Part shown: positions 12,760 to 20,600 of the stretch, piece after piece
Layout of the letters: every line of letters begins with the position of its first letter
How positions within the stretch are numbered: position 1 is the first letter of the stretch
Origin: a virus
IMG/VR virus record: IMGVR_UViG_3300027917_000009
Coordinates: 1-42,246 of that record
Strand: one strand, 5' to 3'
Length of the DNA stretch: 42,246 nucleotides
The notes under the pieces: generated by a model
What the model saw: the letters and a program-made list of their open reading frames with translations, nothing else
Told to the model about the DNA's origin: nothing
The model's database searches: none
Program-made: the position numbers and the translations under genes

Positions 12760-14220
12760 TTGAAAGCATTGAGTTCTTTCCCCGTGGTTTTAGTAATCGC
12801 CTATTTTTTAGCAATTGGATCCTGTTGGAGTCAGCCGGATCCCGAGGACCCCGGGCAACCACCGCCCCAGGTCCCTGGACAACCACCGCCCCAGGTCCCA
12901 CCGTCTTCTCCTCACTTCTCTGTTGAGATCCCTGTCATCCATCAGACCTATGGTAAGCCATGGGTGGATGCATGTGATATGGATCGCGACGGTGACCTGG
13001 ACATAATATTAACCTATTGGCAGAAGCCGAACCAGCACCAGTACAAGGCTATTGAGGTATGGGAAAATACCGGCACCAGCTTTAAACCGCTCTGGTCAGA
13101 CGCCTGGGAGGATCCACGCCCCTTCACTTATGGCGCCCATGGGCCCTGTGCTGTTGCAGATTTCGGCGGAAAGGAAGGTGCAGAAATTGTTCTTGTTAGG
13201 TTTGAAGCTGGCCGCTACATGCTCCGCTTTTTGGATGCTCTCAATGGGCGTATCAAACGTGAAGTTGCGGTGCCATCTTGGACTGATATCACGAAGGGAC
13301 CGACGGCTGTACATCCTTGCAATATATCTCGGCTACGTGGCGATCATTATTCTGATGTGGTCGTGACCTGGCCAGATAAACAGGCCCTGACTGTACGCCG
13401 GCTTCGGTGTTATCGGGCCAGCAACAATGAGATGTTATGGGAAAATTTTCTCGAAGCTGAAGGTCGACACAATCCCCGCTGGTCCACTGACGAGATCACA
13501 GTCATAAGAAACTGGGCCGACAAGCGGGACGCTTTCTTCTTCGGCTTCGGCGTGATCGGTCCGGAGGGCGACGGATCCCTCGGTCAACCGGTGGGATATC
13601 ACAGCCCTTCGGTCGAATGCCTCAAGTGCAATGGCGAGGACCTGGATACCAGGGATCCTTGGACACAGGCCGTGACATACGGGACGCAGACCTATCCCAT
13701 CATGTTCGCCGCCTCCGGAGGAGAGATCTACTATTATCCAGAGGTCACCACCTGGTGCAAAGATGGCACCCCTGAGGATCCCCGGCTCTGCTATTGGGAA
13801 TATAGGGAGAACGGCATTTTCGTTCCGCCCATCACCGATATGATTATGGATCTCACCAGGCTGAGTCAGGATAAAATCCTCTTTACCATCTGGCGAGGAG
13901 AAGGCACTTATGAGGCCGGCATCTTTAACCGGCGCGTCCTGGAATTTTACGAGCAGCGCGTATTCGAACCCAACCCGGCCAGCATCTTTAACCGCATTGA
14001 ATGGGATGGGGACAAGAAGACCGCGGAGATCCTGGGACGCAAAGGAGTCTACAACGAAGAGTTCGATCTGATCCATAAGCGGATCGGAAATTTCAATCTT
14101 GGTAACCGCTTCTGTTTCGATTTCGATGGGGACGGCCGGCAGGAGTACGGCTTCTTCCAGAGCATCAAAGGGATCGAGAAAAAGAAGGTTATCTTCGTCG
14201 CAAACAAGGAGGACAAATGA
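12760..14220 (+). CDS. Exported FG-GAP-like beta-propeller lipoprotein
   Basis: The TTG at 12760 is preferred: GGAGGAAAAA stands 5-10 bases upstream, and it gives a clean signal sequence; the in-frame ATG at 12748 has no ribosome-binding site. Residues 1-22 form a hydrophobic leader ending IGSC, a lipobox-like site (C22). A Pro/Gln linker follows, encoded by a 24-bp tandem repeat. The rest shows repeated beta blades with calcium-loop motifs: DMDRDGDLD (73-81) and FDFDGDGRQEYG near the C-terminus, as in FG-GAP/VCBS propellers, often adhesive or ligand-binding. About 486 residues. A membrane-anchored surface protein made from a non-late region could alter the infected cell surface, for instance excluding other phages. 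Confidence 0.65.
   Translation: MKALSSFPVVLVIAYFLAIGSCWSQPDPEDPGQPPPQVPGQPPPQVPPSSPHFSVEIPVIHQTYGKPWVDACDMDRDGDLDIILTYWQKPNQHQYKAIEVWENTGTSFKPLWSDAWEDPRPFTYGAHGPCAVADFGGKEGAEIVLVRFEAGRYMLRFLDALNGRIKREVAVPSWTDITKGPTAVHPCNISRLRGDHYSDVVVTWPDKQALTVRRLRCYRASNNEMLWENFLEAEGRHNPRWSTDEITVIRNWADKRDAFFFGFGVIGPEGDGSLGQPVGYHSPSVECLKCNGEDLDTRDPWTQAVTYGTQTYPIMFAASGGEIYYYPEVTTWCKDGTPEDPRLCYWEYRENGIFVPPITDMIMDLTRLSQDKILFTIWRGEGTYEAGIFNRRVLEFYEQRVFEPNPASIFNRIEWDGDKKTAEILGRKGVYNEEFDLIHKRIGNFNLGNRFCFDFDGDGRQEYGFFQSIKGIEKKKVIFVANKEDK
12856..12899 (+). repeat. 24-bp tandem repeat in the lipoprotein linker
   Basis: CAACCACCGCCCCAGGTCCC occurs at 12856-12875 and again at 12880-12899, coding the doubled peptide GQPPPQVP behind the lipid-modified cysteine. 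Repeat number could vary by slippage and change the linker length. Confidence 0.85.
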
Positions 14221-14546
14221 AATTAACCACCGTCAAATATATTGACATCTCGGAGGTCTCTCTGCGGAAACTGGTGAAGGAGCTCGACGCATTACATGAG
14301 CTCCCGAAGCCGCCGGCCACCGCCACGCTCACTACCACTGACACGAACATCTTCTTCCGGGTCCCCCTGGAATTCCAGAAGGTGGACCAGGAGACCCTGT
14401 TCGGAGATGGTAAAGAGGGAGACGTAGGTCTCCAGCCCGTGACCGAGGATACGGTTGATGGTTACGATGAGACCGGACCGCATGGCGAGACATATGGTCC
14501 CACCGAGCCCACGCATGCCGCGGAGATCCCCAGTGAAGATCTATAG
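14217..14546 (+). CDS. Unknown protein with acidic tail, 109 residues
   Basis: The ATG overlaps the lipoprotein stop (ATGA) and is preceded by AAGGAGGACAA, so it is translated with it. Residues 1-70 look like a small alpha/beta domain (TVKYIDISEVSLRKLVKELDAL; TLTTTDTNIFFRVPLEF). The last 35 residues are Glu, Thr and Gly-rich and probably disordered. No family is recognised. It overlaps the resolvase gene by 14 bases. Confidence 0.65.
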   Translation: MKLTTVKYIDISEVSLRKLVKELDALHELPKPPATATLTTTDTNIFFRVPLEFQKVDQETLFGDGKEGDVGLQPVTEDTVDGYDETGPHGETYGPTEPTHAAEIPSEDL

Positions 14547-15381
14547 CATTGTCACATTCGACCCGGGGAATGACGGAGGCGTTGGCCATGCCATTCTCCG
14601 GGTCTATCCTGAGGAGGGACGCGCCGAGATCGATCCCATCAATGTCTGGATCATGCCATATGTCGTCGAGACCGTTGAGCGGAAGACGAATATCCAATGG
14701 AACAAGGCCCATCCGGACAAGAAAAAGAAACCCGAAAGCTACAAGCGCAGATCCACAGACCATCGAGGCCTGACTCTGGCCATGAAAGAAATCGTTAAGC
14801 ACACCAGGCGGCTGGAAGAAAACATGCATAATAACGGACAGCTCAACCGGGCCCTGACAATTCCAATCATAGCGTTTGTTGAGAAAGTGAATCCTTACAG
14901 CTATTTCTTCGGAGGGCAAAAAGCAGCACAGAAAATAGGTCCGAAGCGATCGGACCCTTGGAGCATGCAGGGCGCACCTGGTGACGGCGGAGAGGGCCAG
15001 GCACCACAGCAGGGTAATATCTTCCAGAGCCCCCACCAGGTGTGGGCCTTCGCTGGTTCAGTGCATTCAATAAAGCAGGTCTTGGCGGATTACAACATCA
15101 AAGGGGTCGAGGTCACGCCCCAAGCTTGGCAGAAGCACTGCTTCCCGCACTCCCCGCTCCCGAAGCGGAGTCCGAAAACGGAGGCACAGCGCAACCAAGC
15201 GATGGCCACCAGGCTCACGGCCCTCTTTCCCCTCTTCCCATTCCCAAAGCGTACGCCCCGGGCTAAGACCCTTCATACCGGAGGCGTGGTGGCGGGACTG
15301 CTATTCGATTATGCCAAAACCCATGTTTTGAATCAGGTTCTAACGGCAACCTACAACCAGGAACAGGCAAGATCGATATAA
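14533..15381 (+). CDS. RuvC-like Holliday junction resolvase (RNase H fold)
   Basis: GTG at 14533 follows CGGAGATCCCCA; starts farther upstream lie inside the preceding gene. The 282-residue product opens with FDPGNDGG (D10), the first acidic site of the RuvC fold, then IIAFVEKV (E117), and AGSVHSIKQVLADY with VTPQAWQKH, the usual third part of phage RuvC-like proteins. The C-terminal helix reads HTGGVVAGLLFDYA (248-261); in active enzymes this position normally has HxxADAL, and the catalytic Asp appears replaced by Val. It is longer than cellular RuvC because of inserted segments at 55-105 and 130-170. It would process recombination or replication branches before packaging. Confidence 0.65.
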   Translation: MKIYSIVTFDPGNDGGVGHAILRVYPEEGRAEIDPINVWIMPYVVETVERKTNIQWNKAHPDKKKKPESYKRRSTDHRGLTLAMKEIVKHTRRLEENMHNNGQLNRALTIPIIAFVEKVNPYSYFFGGQKAAQKIGPKRSDPWSMQGAPGDGGEGQAPQQGNIFQSPHQVWAFAGSVHSIKQVLADYNIKGVEVTPQAWQKHCFPHSPLPKRSPKTEAQRNQAMATRLTALFPLFPFPKRTPRAKTLHTGGVVAGLLFDYAKTHVLNQVLTATYNQEQARSI

Positions 15382-15423
15382 AAAAATCCCCGGGGCGGTC
15401 TCAAACCCCGGGGATATTTTTTT
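15379..15423. terminator. Bidirectional intrinsic terminator
   Basis: ATCCCCGGGG (15386-15395) pairs perfectly with CCCCGGGGAT (15406-15415); A7 precedes and T7 follows. It sits between the convergent ends of the plus-strand resolvase gene and the minus-strand gene 15436-16407 and would stop transcription from both sides. Confidence 0.9.
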
Positions 15424-15435
15424 GTCAGGACGCGA

Positions 15436-16407
15436 TTATGCGTTCCAGAGTGCGTCCTGGTCGTCCGGCTGAGCGTTGTCACCCGCTGTGGATCCACTCG
15501 CCACGGACCTTTCGATGAACTTCTGGACCGCGTTGAAGTGTTTCTTCTTGATCTGATCAAAGGCCTCTACATCATCTCCGAATTCTTTTTTGATGAAGGC
15601 GTAGATCTGTTCATTCGAAATCTCGGATTCCATGAGCAGCTTGCTCAGAGTCCCGATGGCGGCTTTCGGGAGAGGATCCTCTCCGTTGGTTTTCTGCGCT
15701 GGAGCTCGCCCGGCTCCTGCTGGCGGTGCGCCAGTGCCGGCCGGCGGAGCTCCTCTATTGGGGGGCCTGGAGGTTTTCTTAGCCTTCTTGCCGTAGAGGT
15801 CCTCACCGATCATGTCCTTCGCCTGTTCAACCGTAACGCCCCAGGCCGTCGCAATGTCCTCCCAGCGGGGATTACCGATCCCCAGCCAGGCAGTGACTGC
15901 ATTATGATATGCGTGGGTCTGGGCGGAAGCCTTCACGTTCCGAGTATCGACCTTGTCCGGATCCAGCTTCTTCATTTTCCAGCGGCCGTCAGATCCCTTG
16001 ATCCAGCGGCCGGAGCTGTCGGTCTCATGGCGAAGGCTGAAAAAAGTATCGTTTGAATCGCGATAACCCCAGGCCTCAACAAAATCTCCGCCAGGGCCCT
16101 CGACTCTGGCCAGGAAACCATAGCGCACATACCCTTCGGGCAGCAGCTCCTGTTCCTGGTCCATGATCTTCATGCTCGCCTGGAAGCGCCTGGCCAGTCG
16201 TACGGCCGCATGCCCCTCGAGGTATGGCTTGCCGCCCTGGTTCGACCAGTCGCCTTCTACAGTGAGCTTAAATAAAATGGAGGGAAGTTCTCTGAAAAAC
16301 TCAACAGCGCGTTCTTCCGCCCTGATGGCTTCGACAACGCTCATGAAGTCGGTCCGCGCCGGCAGGATCTCTCCCGACTTCGCCAGGGCTCTTTCATTCT
16401 CAGTCAT
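15436..16407 (-). CDS. Candidate single-strand annealing (Erf-like) recombination protein
   Basis: ATG at 16407 (minus) follows AAAGGAGTTAACG. The 323-residue product has an N-terminal domain with NQGGKPYLEGHAAVRLARRF, then strands YVRYGFLARVEG and DFVEAWGYRDSN, and a helix VKASAQTHAYHNAVTAWLGI, resembling phage annealing proteins of the Erf/Rad52-like type where a KAxxxA...LGI helix closes the core. Residues 205-240 are a Pro/Ala/Lys linker and the tail is acidic (DDQDALWNA). Identification is by pattern, not by a diagnostic motif. Its promoter resembles that of the RecB-like nuclease operon, supporting a shared recombination role. Confidence 0.5.
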   Translation of the reverse strand: MTENERALAKSGEILPARTDFMSVVEAIRAEERAVEFFRELPSILFKLTVEGDWSNQGGKPYLEGHAAVRLARRFQASMKIMDQEQELLPEGYVRYGFLARVEGPGGDFVEAWGYRDSNDTFFSLRHETDSSGRWIKGSDGRWKMKKLDPDKVDTRNVKASAQTHAYHNAVTAWLGIGNPRWEDIATAWGVTVEQAKDMIGEDLYGKKAKKTSRPPNRGAPPAGTGAPPAGAGRAPAQKTNGEDPLPKAAIGTLSKLLMESEISNEQIYAFIKKEFGDDVEAFDQIKKKHFNAVQKFIERSVASGSTAGDNAQPDDQDALWNA

Positions 16408-16429
16408 CGTTAACTCCTTTCGGTTGGTT

Positions 16430-16455
16430 CCGGGGGACCTCCGGGGATCCCCCGG
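16430..16455 (-). promoter_or_regulatory. Leader hairpin upstream of 15436-16407
   Basis: CCGGGGGA and TCCCCCGG (16448-16455 with 16430-16437) form an 8-bp stem; an alternative stem CCGGGG/CCCCGG uses the same left arm, so two exclusive structures are possible. No T-run follows. It lies between the MKR minigene and the ribosome-binding site. Confidence 0.5.
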
Positions 16456-16486
16456 TGAATTTTGAATCAGTCAGACCCTTTCTGAA

Positions 16487-16498
16487 TCATCTCTTCAT
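16487..16498 (-). CDS. Three-codon minigene (MKR) with strong ribosome-binding site
   Basis: On the minus strand AAAGGAGGCGCCT is followed by ATG AAG AGA TGA. A second ATG inside it opens an eight-codon frame ending at TGA. The ribosome-binding site is among the best in the genome yet leads no longer gene, as in the lambda bar minigenes. It may act as a leader peptide controlling the downstream gene. Confidence 0.4.
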   Translation of the reverse strand: MKR

Positions 16499-16548
16499 AG
16501 GCGCCTCCTTTCTCTTCGCAACTCGCTGAAAATCCGTCTTACTTAATA

Positions 16549-16577
16549 ATGATAGACGGTGAAAGTTGAAATGTCAA
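16549..16577 (-). promoter_or_regulatory. Promoter of 15436-16407, TTTCAAC type
   Basis: Minus strand TTGACA (16572-16577), 17-bp spacer TTTCAACTTTCACCGTC, TATCAT (16549-16554). The spacer shares TTTCAACTTTCAMC with the promoter at 9528. The -35 box starts at the end of the preceding terminator T-run. Confidence 0.75.
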
Positions 16578-16630
16578 TAAAAAAGTGGCCAGCCGATAAG
16601 ACCTTTTGGCCTTGGGGATACCGGCTGGCC
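16578..16630 (-). terminator. Intrinsic terminator of a short transcript
   Basis: GGCCAGCCG and CGGCTGGCC form a 9-bp stem (16622-16630 with 16587-16595), with an inner GGCC/GGTC hairpin, followed on the minus strand by ACTTTTTTATT. It ends transcription started at the promoter 16655-16683. Confidence 0.75.
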
Positions 16631-16648
16631 GAGGAGATTAAACGATTC
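16578..16648 (-). ncRNA. Predicted short RNA of about 70 nt
   Basis: A near-consensus promoter (16655-16683) and an intrinsic terminator (16578-16630) frame a transcript of about 70 nt with no open frame. Its unpaired 5' part contains UUUAAUCUCCUC (16642 to 16631), which is an anti-Shine-Dalgarno-like seed and is perfectly complementary to 3689-3700, the ribosome-binding site of the GP88-like gene. The end points are predicted, not measured; it could also be a simple attenuator. Confidence 0.45.
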
Positions 16649-16654
16649 GATAAA

Positions 16655-16683
16655 AGTATAGACGTTGAAAGCCTATTTGTCAA
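16655..16683 (-). promoter_or_regulatory. Near-consensus promoter for the short RNA
   Basis: Minus strand TTGACA (16678-16683), 17-bp spacer ending CTTTCAACGTC, TATACT (16655-16660). The spacer shares CTTTCAMCGTCTAT with the promoter at 16549-16577. Its -35 lies within the last codons of the gene 16673-17179. Confidence 0.8.
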
Positions 16684-17179
16684 GAGGTTTTTCTACTTTT
16701 TCCGGAGGAGCTGATCCTCGCGGTGGAGGTACTTCAAAATGAACCTCAATCGGAGGCCTCGGGACACAGGCATCGAAGTATTCATTTTCCTGTGTGTCTC
16801 CTGGCTCTTCTCCTGGTTCATCTGGCAACAGTGTGCCTGGTCCAGTCTCGAGACGATCTTCCGGGAGCCCCGATGCGGCCTCGCAAAATGCTGTTACAAC
16901 AAACTTGGCATCTTTATTGCACAGCACTATCATACGCGTCATGTCGCCGGTGGCATCCGGAGGAACTTCCATTTTGAGGTTATAGGTGCCAGAATCATAG
17001 ATGTCGATATCAACTCCGGGGATGCTTGAATAATAAATGTAATATCCATCCGGAGCCGGATGGTTCTCATCGACGAGCCCCTTTGTGGCCTTCAAGGTTT
17101 TCCCTTCAGCCAGGAGCTGGTCCGGAGCGCTCGCCAGGAAACACAGAATCATCACCAGAATTATGGCGAATCTAAACAT
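16673..17179 (-). CDS. Exported protein with signal peptide, 168 residues
   Basis: ATG at 17179 (minus) follows GAGGAGGTAGC; an upstream in-frame start lies in the preceding small gene. Residues 1-24 are a signal peptide (MFRFAIILVMILCFLASAP, cleavage probably after LLA). The mature part has an N-terminal domain with YYIYYSSIPGVDIDIYDSGTY and a Pro/Glu-rich end (PPPRGSAPPEKVEKP). Cysteines in LCNK, FCEA and DACV could form disulfides in the periplasm. It is the last gene of the late block, next to a membrane protein, so an outer spanin-like or other lysis or envelope role is possible; no lipobox is present. No family is recognised. Confidence 0.65.
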   Translation of the reverse strand: MFRFAIILVMILCFLASAPDQLLAEGKTLKATKGLVDENHPAPDGYYIYYSSIPGVDIDIYDSGTYNLKMEVPPDATGDMTRMIVLCNKDAKFVVTAFCEAASGLPEDRLETGPGTLLPDEPGEEPGDTQENEYFDACVPRPPIEVHFEVPPPRGSAPPEKVEKPLDK

Positions 17180-17180
17180 G

Positions 17181-17333
17181 CTACCTCCTCTTTCTTTTCC
17201 GTCCCCGGCGCTTCTGGCTTGCCTTGATGGCCGCATGATGCCTGTGCGCTGCGGGACCGGTTGGATGAGTTTTAATTTTGCGGCCCTTCTTTTTACCATG
17301 ACAATGCCTCACAGTTCTACCAGTAACTGTCAT
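17181..17333 (-). CDS. Very basic 50-residue protein
   Basis: ATG at 17333 overlaps the upstream stop (ATGA) and is preceded by AAGGAGAATTTAAGGTC; the TAG stop lies in the ribosome-binding site of the next gene (GAGGAGGTAGC). The product is about one third Lys/Arg plus six His, with HGKKKGRKIKTH in the middle and KRRGRKRKRR at the end, and one Cys. This composition resembles small nucleic-acid-condensing or ribosomal-type peptides. Both junctions are tight, and the frame is fully open between them, which supports a real gene. Role unknown; packaging with DNA in the capsid or RNA binding are options. Confidence 0.6.
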   Translation of the reverse strand: MTVTGRTVRHCHGKKKGRKIKTHPTGPAAHRHHAAIKASQKRRGRKRKRR

Positions 17334-17635
17334 GACCTTAAATTCTCCTTCATCAGCTGAACAATCTGATCATCGAAGGGACAGGTTCGGACGGTATTGA
17401 TACTGCCATTCAGGCGATCCACAGCCTCGATAACTTTTTCACTCGAGTTGGAGGATTTCTCACAGGCCCTGGTATTGTCTTTCACCACTTCTAAAATAAT
17501 CGCTTCCCTTCCAATGAGACCATCTAGCAGTTTCGTTGTGTTTTTCTGGTGTGCCCTTACGATGAAGAAAACGCTGGTGCCCATGGTCGATGCGAACCCA
17601 ATTACAGCTACAATGATCTCTACCCAGTAGCTCAT
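17330..17635 (-). CDS. Single-span membrane protein with coiled coil (holin- or i-spanin-like)
   Basis: ATG at 17635 (minus) follows GGGAGGAGTACTG and overlaps the stop of the big internal virion gene (TGATG). The 101-residue product has one N-terminal transmembrane segment (WVEIIVAVIGFASTMGTSVFFIV, about residues 4-26 in all) and a long polar helical tail (TTKLLDGLIGREAIILEVVKD, then SSEKVIEAVDRLNGSI). An inner-membrane spanin or a holin regulator would fit, with the exported protein two genes on as a possible partner. Function is not proven by sequence. Confidence 0.6.
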   Translation of the reverse strand: MSYWVEIIVAVIGFASTMGTSVFFIVRAHQKNTTKLLDGLIGREAIILEVVKDNTRACEKSSNSSEKVIEAVDRLNGSINTVRTCPFDDQIVQLMKENLRS

Positions 17636-20600
17636 CAGTACTCCTCCCTCATGCGCTCGTACGAGGACCAAGCCTCTTCGAATTCTCTGTCGACCTCGCC
17701 TTCTTCTACAACGTCCTTCGGGTCTGGCTCGAATCCAAATCGCATGGTCTGATGATCGATGATCCACCAGAATTCCTCCTGGTCCGCTATTTTCCAGTCG
17801 AGAACCCGGTGTTGAAGCCGTCTTCTATTGCGCCAATATATCCGTAAAAGCCGTGGTTCGTTTTGTATCTTCATCCATTCGATGATGGCTCTCTTCGAGG
17901 GGATTCCGGCTTGGGTAGATTCCCACAGCTCCAGAGCTTCATTGTGCAGCTTTTGGGCTTCCTCTGTCCGGCCATGCTGGAGATGCCATTCTCCCTGATT
18001 GTAGGCCTGATATCCCAGCGCCCGGACATAATTCTCGTCATCAAGCCAGGTCGTCATATCCTCCCGGAGCTCGCGTTCTTTTTCTACCCAGCCAGGCGTA
18101 AGATCGAGAACCCGAAGGATCTCATCTTTTGCATTGCTCTGAATAATATTACCTGAAACGGGATGGATATATTGCCAGTTGCTCTCCATGGCATCGAGGA
18201 AATTAAAAACTTTATCATGCAGGATTCTGCCGGCCGGCAGCATCAGCCACAATCCTTTCTTCACGTTTCTGGCATACTGATCCCGCTTCCGCTTTGGACC
18301 GCCATCGATGAGGTTTCCTGCGAGCTTGAAAAAGTTATTAGCCATGTCAGCGAACGGCGAAAGGTGGGGAAGAAAGCCCTTCCCCACGAACGCCGCAAAT
18401 GACAAACCCAGGAGGGGTCGCCCGAAAGCTTTTGCCAGGGGATGGAACGCCAGCATGGCGGCAGACTTTTTCATGCCTCCATAGCGAGCTCCCCGATAGA
18501 TCATCTCGCGATAATAATTCGGAAAGGACCAGAACTGTAGCAGTAGATGTCCGACGATCGGGATCTTGAGGATAGGCGCTGCATCACTGGTGCCATACAG
18601 GAACTGGGTCTTCCCGGTTGATTCCCTGCCGTAGAGATCTGCCAGCTTATGAGTGTATTCCTGCTTCACTTCCGGGACCTTGGTGGCCCGGAGCTCCTTC
18701 TCCCAGGTTTTGGCCAGCCTGTTGACATCGTCTGTGAAGCCCTCTTTTCTCCAGTCGATTTTTCCACGGGCATTCTCGACCCGCTTATATCCACCGATAT
18801 AGATCGAGTTCCTCATCAGGGATTCAGCGAAGGTGAATGGAGAAATCAGGACATTATTGAAAAAAGTCCAGAGCCTCCTGGCGGCACCGGTCATGACATT
18901 CGGCGCCTCGAAATACGGTTGCCTGAACTGCTCTACCACCTGGGCATCTTTAGCCAGGGCTCTCATGCGCCGGCCTTCTTCTGTCGGAGCAATCCATAAG
19001 CCCAAGCCTTTGGCCAGATTCTTCGATCCGATCTGAACGGCCCCGGGATAGAGCGCTGTAAGGTTTCTCACCATGGATCCCACGGCCGCCTGGAGGGCAC
19101 CATAATAGATTCTGCCGGCCACGAGCTGAGAGAAAGATTTCATCCAGCCAGGCATGACATCGTCCCGGACCCCGATATACTCGCGCAAGTACCGGTCCAG
19201 CATCTTCCCTCTGTGCTCGGGCAGGAATTCTCTCTTCGCTCGCATACGCTGGAAGGGTGCCTCGAGCCACCTGGCCTTCTCCATCAGGTAGAGATACATG
19301 GTGAGCGAATCGGCCAAATTTTCTGGATCGATATGAAGTTTTTTTGCCCTGGTCCACGGGCGCCGGAGCATGTGCGGAAGTTTTTTAACGACCACCCCTT
19401 TGGATCTCAGGGTGTCATGGATCCCCGTAACATAATTTTCCTTTATCCGGACTGTTCCATCGGCCATCTTCAGGCCGCCCATGAATGCATAATTATCGTC
19501 CTTGACATAGCCATCCCAGATCTCTCTGGCCACTTCAGCCAGGCGAGCTTCCCGGGGTTTCAATCCGGGGATCGCCGCCTGGGCCTCTTCGAAATTTTTA
19601 AACTCATGGATCCGCTTTAAGTATGCAATGGCTCTTTTATTGTTTATGATCCCCCAGCCTATGGCTTTTGATATCTGTGCAAATTTCTGGGTGATGGCAT
19701 TCTGGAAATTGATCCGGCCCAGCTGGAGATCTGGCCAGCCCACGCCATCTGTTGCGTATCTCTTTGAGGTGAACATATGCGATGAGATCACATCACTGAG
19801 AAGGCCCAGCCTGGCGGCTTCATCCGCCTTCACGAATGCCCGGAAGACAGGCGTCGGCGACAGCTCCCCTGTCTTTTTATTCATGGGATAGAATCCCACT
19901 TGGTACGTGGACTGGTAGGGATCCGCCAGATCCTCGGGCAGACGAACCCACTTCCCTTCCATCTCAAGATCCCGGACCACCCGGTCTGTGAGCTTCTGGA
20001 TTTCTGAATAAGGCATCTCTTTCAGGCTTTCGATACTCTTTCCGCCCAAGTAGCGCTGATTAAAATTCGTGACTTCGGATGGCGTAGGATCTGTCTCGAC
20101 GACCTCTTCAGTGATCTCCTCGATGATCTTTTTGGTTTTCTCTTCCTGGGTGAGGCTCCTCTTTTCATGGACCTTCAGGTAGACCGTTTTCCTAATTTGC
20201 TGGAGCGTCTGGATGGCGCGATATTTTACCGTCTTCGGAGGCTCGATGATTCCCCGCTTGATACCTATGACTTCCGCATATTCAGGAGCGAAGACCTTGG
20301 CCATCCTGTAATGGAAATGGTCGCCGATTTTCGCATGACCTTCTGGCGTCAGGTTCTCGAAATGGGTAATGAGCTCCGGATTTTCTTTCAGCTCCTTCAT
20401 GATCCGCTCGACTTCGGCCAAGCTCTGCTGCCGGGATTTTGGGATTTTCTCCAGCATTTCCTTGGGTATGCGCTCTACTGAGGTCCTCCGGAGATAGCCT
20501 TCAGCCTCGTATTTATAGGCGTGTCTGGCCTCGCTGGCGGTAATGGGGATCATTTCCATAGCCCCGACTAGGGCCATGCCATAAACGTGCTCCTGGAAGC

